In this document: positions 15,259 to 25,038 of the stretch, piece after piece
How the letters are laid out: every line of letters begins with the position of its first letter
How positions within the stretch are numbered: position 1 is the stretch's first letter
From: Yersinia rochesterensis
GTDB taxonomy: Bacteria; Pseudomonadota; Gammaproteobacteria; Enterobacterales; Enterobacteriaceae
NCBI RefSeq assembly: GCF_003600645.1
Contig: NZ_CP032482.1
Location: 1,612,001 to 1,676,000 of the forward strand
Direction of reading: 5' to 3'
DNA: 64,000 nt
The notes under the pieces: model-generated
What the model saw: only the letters and a program-made list of their open reading frames with translations
What the model was told of the DNA's origin: nothing
Database searches by the model: none
Program-made: the position numbers and the translations under genes

Positions 15259-16158
15259 TTACTCCATCATCTTTTCAATCGGCAACACCAGAATGGAGCT
15301 GGCACCCAGCGCTTTCAGTTTTTCCATGGTTTCCCAGAATAGGGTCTCGCTACTGACCATGTGCATCGCTACGCGGCTTTTGTCACCAGCCAGTGGCAGA
15401 ATGGTCGGGCGCTCGGCACCCGGCAGCAGGGTGATGATTTCATCCAGGCGCTCACTTGGCGCGTGCATCATGATGTATTTGGATTCGCGCGCTTGAATCA
15501 CACCCTGAATACGGGTCATCAGGCGGTCAATCAGCTGTTGCTTATCGGCTGGCATTTCGCCATCACGTTGAATCAGGCAGGCTTTAGAGCGGTAAATCAC
15601 TTCAACTTCGCGCAGGCCGTTGGCTTCCAATGTGGCGCCAGTGGATACCAGGTCACAGATGACATCGGCTAAACCGGCACGTGGAGCCACTTCAACTGAG
15701 CCGTTGAGCAAGCAGGATTTGAAAGTTACCCCTTGTTTATCAAGATATTGTTTTAAAATGTGCGGGTAAGAAGTGGCGATGCGCTTATTTTGTAAACATT
15801 GCGGGCCGGTATATTCGGTATCCAGTGAGGCGGCCAGTGACAGGCGACAACCACCGAAATCCAGACGGCGTAAAGTGAAATAACGTGGGTCTTCACCTTG
15901 AGCACGGCGGCTCAGCAACTCTTCTTCCAGCACGTTTTCGCCAATAATCCCCAGATCAACCACACCATCCATCACTAACCCTGGGATATCGTCATCACGT
16001 ACTCGCAGGATATCGATCGGCATGTTTTCCGCGAAAGCGATCAGGCGCTGTTGTTGTAAATTAATTTTAATTCCGCAGCGCGATAATAATTCGTGGCAAT
16101 CGTCACTTAGGCGGCCTGATTTCTGCATCGCAATGCGTAAACGCGTTTTATCCAACAT
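15259..16158 (-). CDS. hisG: ATP phosphoribosyltransferase, long form
   Basis: This 299 aa HisG long-form enzyme joins ATP and PRPP in the first, feedback-inhibited step of histidine synthesis. The N-terminal [13 protein letters not shown] and the PRPP loop [13 protein letters not shown] (near 177-190) are family hallmarks. The C-terminal about 75 residues form the histidine-binding regulatory domain, so no separate HisZ is expected. It is the first structural gene after the attenuated leader. Confidence 0.95.
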
Positions 16159-16212
16159 GGTAATCCTCTTAATCTATTAATTTATAAATCTAATTTATAA
16201 AATGGTGGGCAA

Positions 16213-16249
16213 CAAAAAAGCCCTCGGAAGATAATCTTCCGAGGGCTTT
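16213..16249 (-). terminator. his attenuator terminator
   Basis: On the minus strand, AAAGCCCTCGGAAGAT / ATCTTCCGAGGGCTTTTTT forms a long perfect stem ending in a T-run, between hisL and hisG. It is the terminator arm of the classical his attenuator. Upstream segments GGAAGACGGTT and AATCTTCC (16266-16300) supply alternative pairing partners. Confidence 0.9.
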
Positions 16250-16317
16250 CTCTATTGCGTTCTACCGCCACCTGGAAGATTCGTTAACCGTCTTCCAGCA
16301 CACATCGGCCTGCAAGA

Positions 16318-16365
16318 CTAGTCAGGATGATGGTGATGATGGTGATTAAATTGAACGCGATTCAT
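16318..16365 (-). CDS. hisL: his operon leader peptide
   Basis: The ATG at 16365 opens a 15-codon [18 protein letters not shown], with six consecutive histidine codons, ending in TAG. Ribosome stalling at these codons under histidine starvation favours the antiterminator. E. coli has seven His codons, so one fewer is present here. The ORF is too short for standard gene finders but its position 150 nt before the attenuator and hisG makes it certain. Confidence 0.95.
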
Positions 16366-16390
16366 AATAATTTCTCTATTTGGGATTTCT

Positions 16391-16418
16391 AACATAATTT
16401 CTGTCAATCAACGTAAAC
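16391..16418 (-). promoter_or_regulatory. Candidate his operon promoter
   Basis: On the minus strand GTTTAC (16418-16413) and TATGTT (16396-16391) are separated by 16 nt and would start transcription about 20 nt before hisL. The match to consensus is weak. Another TTGACA nearby lacks a matching -10. Confidence 0.35.
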
Positions 16419-16682
16419 CATCTGACTAGTACCGCGCAACCTTTTTTTCACCTGATGATTTTATTTTACGGCGGTACACCACGTGCCATCTGCTGGCGCT
16501 GGTTTTATTTTTAGCGATTATCACTCTATTTGATGTCAGTTTAAGCAGGAAATTGTTACATATGGCGATTACGCCAACGAACAAAAACAGATTCATAATA
16601 TCGAGCAATTATTAAGTTACATTAATTCTCGTAGGTTATTAGTATGGAGTGTGGCGGTATGAACCGGTCGAGGGCAATTGAG

Positions 16683-17510
16683 ATGAAAAAAGTAGCCATT
16701 ATTGGATTGGGCTGGCTGGGTATGCCGTTGGCGCAATCATTGGTTCGTCGTGGAATTGAGGTTGTGGGGAGTAAAACCACGCCGGATGGCGTCGAAGCCG
16801 TCAGAATGAGCGGGATTAATTGCTTTCAATTGCAACTCACCCCCGAGTTGATTTGTGACCCAGATGATTTGGCACAACTGATGACGGTGGATGCGCTGGT
16901 TATCACCTTACCCGCCAGCCGCACGGCTGACGGCGGGGCACAGTATTTTCAAGCGGTACAGATGGTGGTCGACAGTGCACTGGCGTTTGGTGTGCCGCGC
17001 ATTATTTTTACCAGCTCGACCTCAGTGTATGGCGAAACTCGGGGCCGAATTAAAGAAAGTTCTCCACTGCAACCGGTGACCACAGCGGGTAAAACGCTGG
17101 CAGAACTTGAACTCTGGCTGCATAAATTACCGAATACTTCGGTGGATATTTTGCGTCTGGCGGGGTTGGTGGGGACTGATCGCCATCCGGGCCGTTTTCT
17201 GGCGGGTAAAACCAATGTGAAAGGTGGCTCGCAGGGGGTAAATCTGGTGCATCAGGAGGATGTGATATCCGCCATCGAACTGCTGCTTAACCTGCCCAGA
17301 GGCGGGCATATTTATAATTTGTGCGCGCCAATCCACCCACGAAAACGGGATTTTTATCCTGAATGCGCGCGCGCGTTACAACTGACTCCGCCCGAGTTTG
17401 CGCCTGAAGATATTGAAGAACCCATTCGCGAGATTGATGGCAGTAAGATTTGCAGTGAGTTGGGGTTTGAGTATCAGTACCCCGATCCAGCCAGAATGCC
17501 TTTGAATTAA
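16683..17510 (+). CDS. yeeZ: NAD(P)-binding SDR/epimerase-like protein YeeZ
   Basis: The 275 aa protein has an N-terminal Rossmann motif IIGLGWLGMPLA (residues 5-16) and the short-chain-type segment SSTSVYG, followed by RLAGLVG and VNLVHQEDV typical of NAD-dependent epimerase/dehydratase relatives. It matches E. coli YeeZ (274 aa) nearly end to end, and yeeZ is also beside hisL in E. coli. The substrate is unknown. The start at 16683 is chosen over an in-frame ATG at 16644 because homologues begin MKKVAI and GAGGGCAATTGAG precedes it. It is divergent from the his operon. Confidence 0.88.
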   Translation: MKKVAIIGLGWLGMPLAQSLVRRGIEVVGSKTTPDGVEAVRMSGINCFQLQLTPELICDPDDLAQLMTVDALVITLPASRTADGGAQYFQAVQMVVDSALAFGVPRIIFTSSTSVYGETRGRIKESSPLQPVTTAGKTLAELELWLHKLPNTSVDILRLAGLVGTDRHPGRFLAGKTNVKGGSQGVNLVHQEDVISAIELLLNLPRGGHIYNLCAPIHPRKRDFYPECARALQLTPPEFAPEDIEEPIREIDGSKICSELGFEYQYPDPARMPLN

Positions 17511-17515
17511 TGATA

Positions 17516-17590
17516 CGGCTACTGCGCGTTTGTATTTTGGGCTTGAGCACTGCCCAAGCCCAAAATACTTTCGCTCGCTACGCCTCGAAT
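17516..17590. repeat. Palindromic intergenic element, copy B
   Basis: A perfect 14 bp inverted repeat GTATTTTGGGCTTG / CAAGCCCAAAATAC (17532-17545 and 17555-17568) lies between the converging yeeZ and ABC permease genes. Flanks ACGGCTACTGCGC and CGCTCGCTACGCCT match copy A after gnd (8794-8920). No T-run follows, so it is more likely a repeat element or mRNA-stabilising hairpin than a standard terminator. Confidence 0.65.
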
Positions 17591-17633
17591 GGATGGGCAT
17601 TGAAAACATTACGAAATAAGGATCAATACCCAA

Positions 17634-18632
17634 TCACCGCTTCTGATGAATATAAGTCAGGGCTAAGGCCAGCGCCAGAACCAACCCTTTGATGATATCC
17701 ATTGCGTAGTAAGGTACTGACAGCATCACCAGCCCGTTTTGCAGCACACCAAGGATAACCGCGCCAATTAAGGTGCCGAAAGCATTGGGTTTGCCGGAAC
17801 CCGCGAGTGAAAAGCCAATATAGGCGGCAGCAACGGCGTCCATCAGGTAACCACCACCGGCGTTGACTTGTGACGAGCCAATGCGTGATGCCAGTAAAAT
17901 CCCGCCCAGTGCCGCTAGCAAAGATGAAAATACATAAGCCAACACCCGATAACGTACGGTACGGATGCCCGCCAGCCGCGCCGCTTCTGGGTTGCCACCA
18001 ATGGCATACATCCGGCGACCATGCTTGGTTAATGACAAATACAACTGCACTACAATAGTCACCGCCAACATGATTAGCACGATAACCGGCACTTGACCCA
18101 GCGCTGAGAATATCTCAGGAATGACGCCCTCCGCCATATCGCCGCTCGGCAGCAACATATTCTGCGTGATAGAGCCGCCGTAGCTGTACGTCATCGCCAC
18201 GCCCTGAATGACAAACAGACTGGCAAGGGTCGCCAGCATATCGGGGATCTTCAGCACCACAATCAGAAATGCGTTAAATAGCCCCACTAATGTACAAATG
18301 AGCAAGGTCAGGATAATTGCCCCAGTGGTGCCAAATCCGTACCAGACAAAGAGTGAGACCACGATGGCATTGGCCAGCGAAGCAGTCGAACCGACCGATA
18401 AGTCAAACCCCCCCACAGACAGGGAAATAGACACCCCGATAGCAATCACTGTCACTATGGCAATGGATCGCAATATATTGATGATATTGTTTGGGTCGAG
18501 GAAGTTATCTGAGGCCAGACCAAACAGCGCGATTAGCGCCACGACGGTGAGCAACATCCCCCATTTGTAGAGAAAATCAAACAACTGGTGACGCCATGGC
18601 TGCGCGTCCGGCAGGGGTATTTCTTTGCTCAC
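17634..18632 (-). CDS. Sugar-type ABC transporter permease (RbsC/BPD_transp_2 family)
   Basis: The 332 aa hydrophobic protein has about ten membrane segments and the family signature ISLSVGGFDLSVGS (near residue 70) plus GNPEAARLAGI, the loop that docks the ATPase. Such permeases import pentoses and other simple sugars or AI-2. It starts with GTG overlapping the TGA of the upstream ATPase gene (4 nt, GTGA), so the pair is translationally coupled. No periplasmic binding protein gene is adjacent; the nearest is at 31485-32468 in a separate operon. Substrate cannot be inferred. Confidence 0.85.
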   Translation of the reverse strand: MSKEIPLPDAQPWRHQLFDFLYKWGMLLTVVALIALFGLASDNFLDPNNIINILRSIAIVTVIAIGVSISLSVGGFDLSVGSTASLANAIVVSLFVWYGFGTTGAIILTLLICTLVGLFNAFLIVVLKIPDMLATLASLFVIQGVAMTYSYGGSITQNMLLPSGDMAEGVIPEIFSALGQVPVIVLIMLAVTIVVQLYLSLTKHGRRMYAIGGNPEAARLAGIRTVRYRVLAYVFSSLLAALGGILLASRIGSSQVNAGGGYLMDAVAAAYIGFSLAGSGKPNAFGTLIGAVILGVLQNGLVMLSVPYYAMDIIKGLVLALALALTYIHQKR

Positions 18633-20143
18633 TGAGGGGTTCCTCCGGTTGAAAATAGTAATAATGTTTCTTCATCGACATCTGCGGCGTTTAGCTCGGC
18701 AACAATTCGCCCATCCCACAACACACAGATACGAGAGCATAAACCGACCAATTCTGAGAATTCACCGGATGCATAAATAATGCCTTTTCCCTGTTGCGCT
18801 AACCCGTCAATCAGATTGAACAGATCCTGTTTGGCTTTGATGTCCACACCTTTGGTTGGCTCATCAAAAATCAATACCTGCGCATCGCCGCGCAACCATT
18901 TGCCGATCGCCACTTTCTGCTGATTCCCCCCCGACAAGCGGGCGAGTTTTTGCTGCGGCGAAGAAGTTCGCACCCCCAAGCGCGCAATCAACTCTTTGGC
19001 CCAACTCAACTCTTGGCGGCGGCTAAAAATACTCCAGCGGGAAAAACTGTCATCAGCGGCCACACTCAGGTTCATTGGGATACCTTCGTGGATAAAAATA
19101 CCTTCTTTGCGCCGTTCTTCGGGCACTAAAGCTAGCCCCTGCTCGACGGAGCGATCCGGTGAACGCGGTTTCCAAGGTTTGCCCTGTAATTCACCCTGAT
19201 CAACACGGCTGGGCGTAGCACCAAACAATGCTTTGCACAATTCGGTTTTTCCCGCGCCAGCTAACCCGGCAATCCCTAATATTTCCCCTTCATGCAATGT
19301 CAGGGAAATATCGCGTAATTTGTGTTGGTCATGTAACCCACTGACAGACAATAATATTTTTTCACTAAATGCCGTTCGTCGGGGTGGGAAAATATCATCC
19401 AAAGTGTGGCCGAGCATCTTTTCGACAATTTGCTCACCACTCAGGTCACCCATTGCATCATGGCTGACTTTGCGACCATCGCGTAATACGGTCAATTGAT
19501 CGCAAATTTCGCGCAATTCATGGATGCGGTGCGAAATGAACACAATGGCTATTCCTTCGGATTGCAAGCGGCGCACCACTTTAAACAGACGCGCACTCTC
19601 TTCTTGATCCAAGGGGGCGGTGGGTTCATCCAGAATGAGAAAACGGCATTGATGGGAAAGGGCGCGGGCCAATAGAACCTGTTGTTTCTCCGCCAATGTG
19701 CAAGATTCCAACCGCTGGCGCACATTCAACTTGAGGTCAAGCTGCCCGAGTAGCGCTTCTGCCTGGCGATAAAGTTGTGGCCAATTAAACAGATGCCCCT
19801 GTTCCGCTAGCGTATCCAGCATAATATTTTCCGCCACAGACAGGGTAGGGATCAGTGCGACATCAACCTCTTGCTGAACCACATGGATACCGTGCTGCTT
19901 TGCCTGACGGGGGGAGTGAATGTCTATCTGCTGGCCATCAATATAGATCTCGCCGCGATAGTGATTGTGAGCGCCGGAAAGAATCGCCATCAGCGTCGAT
20001 TTCCCTGCACCATTAGCCCCGACTAGCGCATGAGTAGACCCACCTTCCAGTGTGAAATCAACTTGTTGTAGGGCATGGAATCCAGAAAATGAGATAGATA
20101 TATTCCGCATCTCAAGGCGGGAGGATGAGGTGATACTGGACAT
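18629..20143 (-). CDS. Sugar ABC transporter ATP-binding protein (two NBDs)
   Basis: The 504 aa protein has two fused nucleotide-binding domains of the RbsA/MglA type. Domain 1 has Walker A GANGAGKST at 42-50 and Walker B LILDEPTAPLD. Domain 2 has an altered Walker A GLAGAGKTE and the ABC signature LSGGNQQK near residue 405 with Walker B LIFDEPTKG. In this class one domain is usually weakly active. In domain 1 the signature is TLAEKQQ instead of LSxGxxQ, which is unusual but seen in the family. It is divergent from hcxA across a 200 bp gap. Confidence 0.87.
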   Translation of the reverse strand: MSSITSSSRLEMRNISISFSGFHALQQVDFTLEGGSTHALVGANGAGKSTLMAILSGAHNHYRGEIYIDGQQIDIHSPRQAKQHGIHVVQQEVDVALIPTLSVAENIMLDTLAEQGHLFNWPQLYRQAEALLGQLDLKLNVRQRLESCTLAEKQQVLLARALSHQCRFLILDEPTAPLDQEESARLFKVVRRLQSEGIAIVFISHRIHELREICDQLTVLRDGRKVSHDAMGDLSGEQIVEKMLGHTLDDIFPPRRTAFSEKILLSVSGLHDQHKLRDISLTLHEGEILGIAGLAGAGKTELCKALFGATPSRVDQGELQGKPWKPRSPDRSVEQGLALVPEERRKEGIFIHEGIPMNLSVAADDSFSRWSIFSRRQELSWAKELIARLGVRTSSPQQKLARLSGGNQQKVAIGKWLRGDAQVLIFDEPTKGVDIKAKQDLFNLIDGLAQQGKGIIYASGEFSELVGLCSRICVLWDGRIVAELNAADVDEETLLLFSTGGTPQ

Positions 20144-20344
20144 AAATTTCTATCACTGCCCTATGAAGTATTTTGACGGAATAGGCAGTCAATAATGCTG
20201 CGGTAGACTTCTTTTTAACACAATTTCCATTATTCGCAACAAACTAAAATAGTTAAGGTATATCAAAAAGTTATTAAACATTGGCAACTTAGCCTTTAAG
20301 ATGAGAAAAATACTGATGAGATCATCCTTTAAAAGGAACGCGCC

Positions 20345-21436
20345 ATGAGCACGAACGCAATCCGAGTGCAGGTGGGGCCTGCCAACTATTTTTCTTTTCC
20401 AGGCGCTATCGAAAAGCTGAGCGAGTTTTATCCTCAAGCAACATTGGAAAATGCGCTGTGGATCTATGGTGAGCGCGCCTTGGCGGCGGCCAGTGATTAT
20501 CTGCCAGCGGCTTTCCATGGGCCACAAGCGGTACGAGCTTTATTTTCCAGTCATTGCAGTGAATCTACTGTTGCTGATTTAGTGAAGGCTGCGGGCAGTG
20601 ACCGACAAGTGGTGATCGGTATTGGCGGTGGTGCAGTATTGGATACGGCCAAGGTGGTGGCGCGTAAACTTGGCTTGCCGCTGGTAGCTATTCCCACGAT
20701 CGCGGCAACCTGCGCGGCCTGGACACCACTTTCCGTGTGGTATAACGATGCCGGGCAAGCGCTAAATTTTGAAATATTTAAAGATTCCAACCAGTTGGTG
20801 TTAGTAGAACCGCGTATTATTTTGCAGGCACCAGTGGAATATCTATTGGCGGGAATTGGCGATACATTGGCGAAATGGTACGAAGCGGTGGTGCTAAGCC
20901 CGCAACCGGAAACATTGTCTTTGACCGTTCGTTTGGGTTTACAGGCCGCGCTGGACATTCGCAATGTGCTGCTCAAACAGAGCGAATCTGCATTACAGGC
21001 GGTGGAGCAGGGGGAACTAACGCAAGATTTCCTTGATGTAGTGGATGCGATTATTGCCGGTGGCGGTATGGTCGGTGGGCTGGGCGAGCGCTATACCCGC
21101 GTTGCGGCGGCTCATGCAGTACACAATGGTCTGACACTGCTGCCCCAGACCGAGCATTTCCTGCATGGCACCAAAGTTGCCTATGGAATTTTGGTTCAAA
21201 CAGCCCTGCTGGAGCAAGATGAAGCACTGCAATCACTGATTGTGGCGTTTAATAAATTAGGTTTACCAACGCATTTGGCTGCGCTGGATGTTGATATTAA
21301 TGACCGTGATGCTATTGAGCGTGTGATTAGTCGAATTCTGAAGCCGAGCGAGTCAATTCATTATCTGCCTGTTGAGCTGAGTTCAGACAAAATATGGACA
21401 GCAATTGAGCGGGTAGAAATTGCCGCTCAGCACTGA
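20345..21436 (+). CDS. hcxA: Iron-type hydroxycarboxylate dehydrogenase HcxA (YbdH)
   Basis: The 363 aa protein belongs to the iron-containing alcohol/glycerol dehydrogenase superfamily and matches E. coli YbdH/HcxA throughout. NAD(P)-binding GIGGGAVLDTAK is near residue 94. Metal ligands are suggested by GIGDTLAKWYE and the histidines in AAAHAVHNGL and FLHGTKVAYG. E. coli HcxA reduces 2-oxo acids such as 2-oxobutyrate and 2-oxoglutarate. The ATG at 20345 follows AAAAGGAACGCGCC. It is unlinked to ybdL-type neighbours here and is divergent from the ABC pair, possibly sharing control. Confidence 0.8.
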   Translation: MSTNAIRVQVGPANYFSFPGAIEKLSEFYPQATLENALWIYGERALAAASDYLPAAFHGPQAVRALFSSHCSESTVADLVKAAGSDRQVVIGIGGGAVLDTAKVVARKLGLPLVAIPTIAATCAAWTPLSVWYNDAGQALNFEIFKDSNQLVLVEPRIILQAPVEYLLAGIGDTLAKWYEAVVLSPQPETLSLTVRLGLQAALDIRNVLLKQSESALQAVEQGELTQDFLDVVDAIIAGGGMVGGLGERYTRVAAAHAVHNGLTLLPQTEHFLHGTKVAYGILVQTALLEQDEALQSLIVAFNKLGLPTHLAALDVDINDRDAIERVISRILKPSESIHYLPVELSSDKIWTAIERVEIAAQH

Positions 21437-21543
21437 TACAGCATAGAAATAGCCGTTTAGATCAAACTGCCATAAGAATATTGTTTCAAGCCGTTTAACA
21501 TCTTGTTTTTTGCTCTCAAGTTAGGGCAAAATACGCGCCATGG

Positions 21544-21578
21544 AATAGCCGACGTTTAAACGCGTCGGTTATTTTTTT
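21544..21578 (+). terminator. Intrinsic terminator, after hcxA or within the plaP leader
   Basis: An 11 bp stem AATAGCCGACG / CGTCGGTTATT with an 8-base loop is followed by TTTTTT. It lies 108 bp after the hcxA stop and 107 bp before the small ORF at 21685. It may end hcxA or attenuate plaP. Confidence 0.75.
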
Positions 21579-21684
21579 GCATTCGTGTTTTCACAAATCA
21601 AGAGGCCGGACAACGATCCGGATAGATAAACAGGTCCGCGAGCGATTATTCACATACGAAAATCGCCGTTATGAGGAAAGAAAG

Positions 21685-21900
21685 ATGGGGCAATTATTTA
21701 CACTGGCACCGGTGCCCACCGGTATGCGCTGCACATGCAGCGATTATGGCGCAACAGGTATGGCAAATACCCGTTACACCGCTCTTATTTCCCCACTTAC
21801 GTGTCCCAGGCAGATACGAAGTTTCCCCGTCACCTCTGACCTGCGAGCTACACTTGCAAATTGGGTCAAAGGTATGGGGAGGCTGAATCATGACGCATAA
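21685..21900 (+). CDS. Small ORF overlapping the plaP start (possible YoeI-like leader)
   Basis: This 71-codon frame starts [11 protein letters not shown] and is preceded by a good ribosome site (GAGGAAAGAAAG-ATG). It ends 11 nt inside plaP, so its translation could be coupled to plaP. E. coli has a tiny protein YoeI upstream of plaP that also starts MGQ-F, so a common origin is plausible, but the rest does not match what I recall of YoeI. The product has no clear membrane segment. Another overlapping frame (21671-21886) lacks an equally good ribosome site. Whether it is a protein or a regulatory uORF is unknown. Confidence 0.45.
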   Translation: MGQLFTLAPVPTGMRCTCSDYGATGMANTRYTALISPLTCPRQIRSFPVTSDLRATLANWVKGMGRLNHDA

Positions 21901-23278
21901 TGCTACTGTTGCAGTCGGCACCAATCAAACTGGCACCAATAACCGCGTTCAGCTCAGAAAAACACTGACGTTGGTGCAAGTGGTGATGATGGGCTTGGCT
22001 TATTTACAGCCGATGACCATTTTCGATACTTTTGGTATTGTCTCCGGCCTGACCGATGGTCACGTCGCGACTTCTTACGCCATTGCGTTGATAGCAGTGC
22101 TGTTCACTGCCGTCAGCTATGGCAAATTGGTTAAGCGTTTCCCGTCTGCGGGTTCGGCTTATACCTACGCCCAGAAATCCATTAGTCCGAATGTTGGCTT
22201 TATGGTGGGTTGGTCATCACTGCTGGACTACCTGTTCATGCCGATGATTAACATTCTATTGGCAAAAATTTATCTCGAAGCGATTTTCCCAGGTGTGCCA
22301 TCATGGATTTTTGTTGGCGCATTGGTCAGCTTGATGACGCTATTCAACCTGCGTGGCATTAATGTGGTCGCTAACCTGAACTCGATCATCGTTGTGGTTC
22401 AGGTCGCTGTCATGGTGGTCTTTATGGGGCTGCTGATTCACGGTGTTTATCAAGGTGAAGGGACAGGTACGCTGGTTAGCCCACGTCCGTTCTATTCTGA
22501 AAATGCTCATTTGGTGCCGATGATAACCGGGGCCACGATACTGTGCTTCTCATTCCTTGGCTTCGATGGCATCAGTTCGCTGTCTGAAGAAACGCCAGAT
22601 GCCGGGAGAGTGATCCCGAAAGCGATTTTCCTGACTGCATTGATTGGCGGCGTGATTTTTATTGTCGTGTCTTACTTCTTGCAGCTCTATTTCCCGGATA
22701 TTTCGCGCTTCACTGACCCCGATGCATCACAGCCGGAAATCATGCTGTTTGTGGCCGGCAAATTCTTCCAGTCAGTGATTCTGTGCTTCTCCTGTGTCAC
22801 GGTGTTGGCATCAGGTATGGCGGCACACGCCGGCGTTTCGCGCTTGCTGTATGTGATGGGGCGCGATGGGGTATTCCCTGAGAGAATATTTGGCTACGTG
22901 CATCCAAAATGGCGTACTCCAGCCATCAACGTATTGTTGGTGGGGGGCGTGGCATTGTCTGCTATTTCCTTTGATTTGGTCACGGCAACTGCATTGATTA
23001 ACTTTGGTGCGCTGGTGGCTTTCACCTTCGTTAACCTGTCGGTGATTTCACAGTTCTATATCCGCGAGCGCCGCAACTGCACAGTTAGGGATCATATCAG
23101 CTACCTGATTCTACCGATGATTGGTGCAGGGACAGTGGGTGTACTGTGGGTTAATCTGGAAAGTAGCTCTATGACTCTGGGGCTGGTATGGGGCGCAATT
23201 GGCCTGCTTTATATGGTCTGGAAAACTCGCGCTTTCCGTCAGGCATTACCTCAGTTTACTGGTGAGCTTGCACAGTAA
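21890..23278 (+). CDS. plaP: Putrescine:H+ symporter PlaP (APC family)
   Basis: The 462 aa inner-membrane protein has about 12 membrane segments and is much closer to E. coli PlaP (YeeF) than to PuuP: it shares [33 protein letters not shown] and VISQF. PlaP is a low-affinity putrescine importer that in E. coli supports swarming and surface motility. Context (near his, yeeZ, sbcB, yeeA) also matches the E. coli order. The ATG at 21890 is preceded by GGGGAGGCTGAATC and overlaps the small upstream ORF. A terminator shared with sbcB follows. Confidence 0.88.
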   Translation: MTHNATVAVGTNQTGTNNRVQLRKTLTLVQVVMMGLAYLQPMTIFDTFGIVSGLTDGHVATSYAIALIAVLFTAVSYGKLVKRFPSAGSAYTYAQKSISPNVGFMVGWSSLLDYLFMPMINILLAKIYLEAIFPGVPSWIFVGALVSLMTLFNLRGINVVANLNSIIVVVQVAVMVVFMGLLIHGVYQGEGTGTLVSPRPFYSENAHLVPMITGATILCFSFLGFDGISSLSEETPDAGRVIPKAIFLTALIGGVIFIVVSYFLQLYFPDISRFTDPDASQPEIMLFVAGKFFQSVILCFSCVTVLASGMAAHAGVSRLLYVMGRDGVFPERIFGYVHPKWRTPAINVLLVGGVALSAISFDLVTATALINFGALVAFTFVNLSVISQFYIRERRNCTVRDHISYLILPMIGAGTVGVLWVNLESSSMTLGLVWGAIGLLYMVWKTRAFRQALPQFTGELAQ

Positions 23279-23321
23279 CGCCATGTGTTCTTGTTGATTG
23301 GATATGGTGTTATTGCTGATT

Positions 23322-23350
23322 AAAACGGAGCCTGACGGCTCCGTTTTTTA
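23322..23350. terminator. Bidirectional terminator between plaP and sbcB
   Basis: AAAACGGAGCC / GGCTCCGTTTT with a four-base loop has T-runs on both strands, fitting the converging genes. Confidence 0.9.
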
Positions 23351-23373
23351 TTGGATTAAATCCATTATCAATA

Positions 23374-24804
23374 TCAGCTCACCAGATCTCTGGCATAGTC
23401 AAACAGGGCTTTCAGTAGTGCCAACTTCTCTTTATCGCCCTCATACTGGTTATAAAACTGTTCCAGTTGCAGTACATAATCTTGCACTCTTTCTGGATTA
23501 AGTGCTTCGCGACGATGCTCTAACCAGCGCTGTTGCTCACTGTCCGTCAAAGTATTCGGATAATTACGGGCGCGGAAGCGAAATAGCAGCGCTTCCAAAC
23601 GTGGGTCTTGGAAGGTCAGATCGAGCGCGGGTAGATTTTGTGGCTCAGTTTGTAAAATGATTTTCATGGTGGCGCGGTCAGCATCACTGAAAAATCCATT
23701 ATACAGCTGGGCATCTACATCATCAGACACTGCAAAAGGTTCCGCTTCAGCAAACAACGCGACCACTTTTTCGCGTATTTGCGGGTTTTGCCGCAATAGT
23801 TGCAGGTTTTGCAGACAGCGCTGACGATCAATCCCCAGCCGCTCGGCATTCTCAGCCAGCAGCGTTTTCGCCGGTGCCAATACCGGACATTTATTAATGT
23901 GCACCAACTTCAAGGGGACGGCTGCGTCTTGAGCATTGAGTTTATCGCGGCGGGTATACAGCCGCTCACGCAGAGTATCGCTATCCAGCTCCAATAGTGG
24001 CGACGTATCACCCGCCAAATCGCACATAATTACCGCATTTTTATTCTCAGGATGCCATGCTAGCGGGGCAACCCAACTGGTGTTGCCCCGCGCGGCACCA
24101 AACATGCCAGACACATGAACCAGTGGCGTCATATCTGCAATATCAATCAATGCGTTAATTTTATGTTTGCTGCGGTGCTGATAGAGGTAATCAAACAGCC
24201 GGGGTTGCGCTTGCTTGACCAACTTTGCCATGGCGATGGTGGCGTGCACATCGGACATCGCATCATGGGCATGTAAGTGCTCGACACCATTGGCTTTAGT
24301 TAAATGCTCAAGTTTAAAGCTGGGTAAGCCATCTTCGTTTTCTGGCCAGACAATGCCTTCTGGACGCAGGGCATAACAAGCGCGCATGACATCGAGCAAG
24401 TCCCAACGGGAATTACCGCCTTGCCAGCTATAAGCATAGGGATCATAGAAATTGCGGTAGAAAATATTGCGGCTAACTTCATCATCAAAACGAATATTAT
24501 TGTAGCCGAGAATACAGGTGCCGGGCACATTGAAAGCTTGATGAATTTGGCGGGCAAACTCGGCTTCATTAACCCCATTGGCTAAGGCATGTTGCGGGGT
24601 GATGCCGGTTATCATCACGGCCTCTGGTTGCGGCAGATAGTCATCGGCGGGGGCACAGTAAACCACCAATGGTTCCTCGATGATATTGAACTCCAAATCG
24701 GTACGCACTCCGGCAAACTGCGCGGGTCTGTCTAACGCCGGGCGCTGACCAAAGGTTTCATAATCGTGAATGTAAAATGTTGGTGACTTATTTTTATCTG
24801 ACAT
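23374..24804 (-). CDS. sbcB: Exodeoxyribonuclease I
   Basis: This 476 aa enzyme is a 3'-5' single-strand DNA exonuclease of the DEDDh family that acts in recombination and mismatch repair. The first catalytic motif HDYETFG has Asp14 and Glu16; ILGYNNIRFDDE is the second; HDAMSDVHAT contains the final His and Asp. A middle SH3-like part and a C-terminal helical domain follow, as in E. coli ExoI (475 aa). It is alone on the minus strand, starting with ATG at 24804. Confidence 0.95.
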   Translation of the reverse strand: MSDKNKSPTFYIHDYETFGQRPALDRPAQFAGVRTDLEFNIIEEPLVVYCAPADDYLPQPEAVMITGITPQHALANGVNEAEFARQIHQAFNVPGTCILGYNNIRFDDEVSRNIFYRNFYDPYAYSWQGGNSRWDLLDVMRACYALRPEGIVWPENEDGLPSFKLEHLTKANGVEHLHAHDAMSDVHATIAMAKLVKQAQPRLFDYLYQHRSKHKINALIDIADMTPLVHVSGMFGAARGNTSWVAPLAWHPENKNAVIMCDLAGDTSPLLELDSDTLRERLYTRRDKLNAQDAAVPLKLVHINKCPVLAPAKTLLAENAERLGIDRQRCLQNLQLLRQNPQIREKVVALFAEAEPFAVSDDVDAQLYNGFFSDADRATMKIILQTEPQNLPALDLTFQDPRLEALLFRFRARNYPNTLTDSEQQRWLEHRREALNPERVQDYVLQLEQFYNQYEGDKEKLALLKALFDYARDLVS

Positions 24805-25038
24805 TATTCAGTTTAACCCTTAATTCTTATGGCTATTCTTTATGATGGGACACCGCCGCGGTCAGTCGCAGTGACCCATGGCATTAGTGCTAGAATATCA
24901 TTTCAGGCGGGTTAGGGTGTCAGGATTTATTTTGAAATAATTATGTTTTAGTCAATCAGTGTCGTTCTAACTAATATTTACCTGCTGTTTAATTAGCTAC
25001 TTATATAATCTGCATACTTAATAAAATATGTAGGATTA

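Noticed and set aside
16411..16440. TTGACA near 16405 (minus) as his promoter -35
   Set aside because: No -10 box at 16-18 nt; the GTTTAC/TATGTT pair fits the start of hisL better, though still weak.
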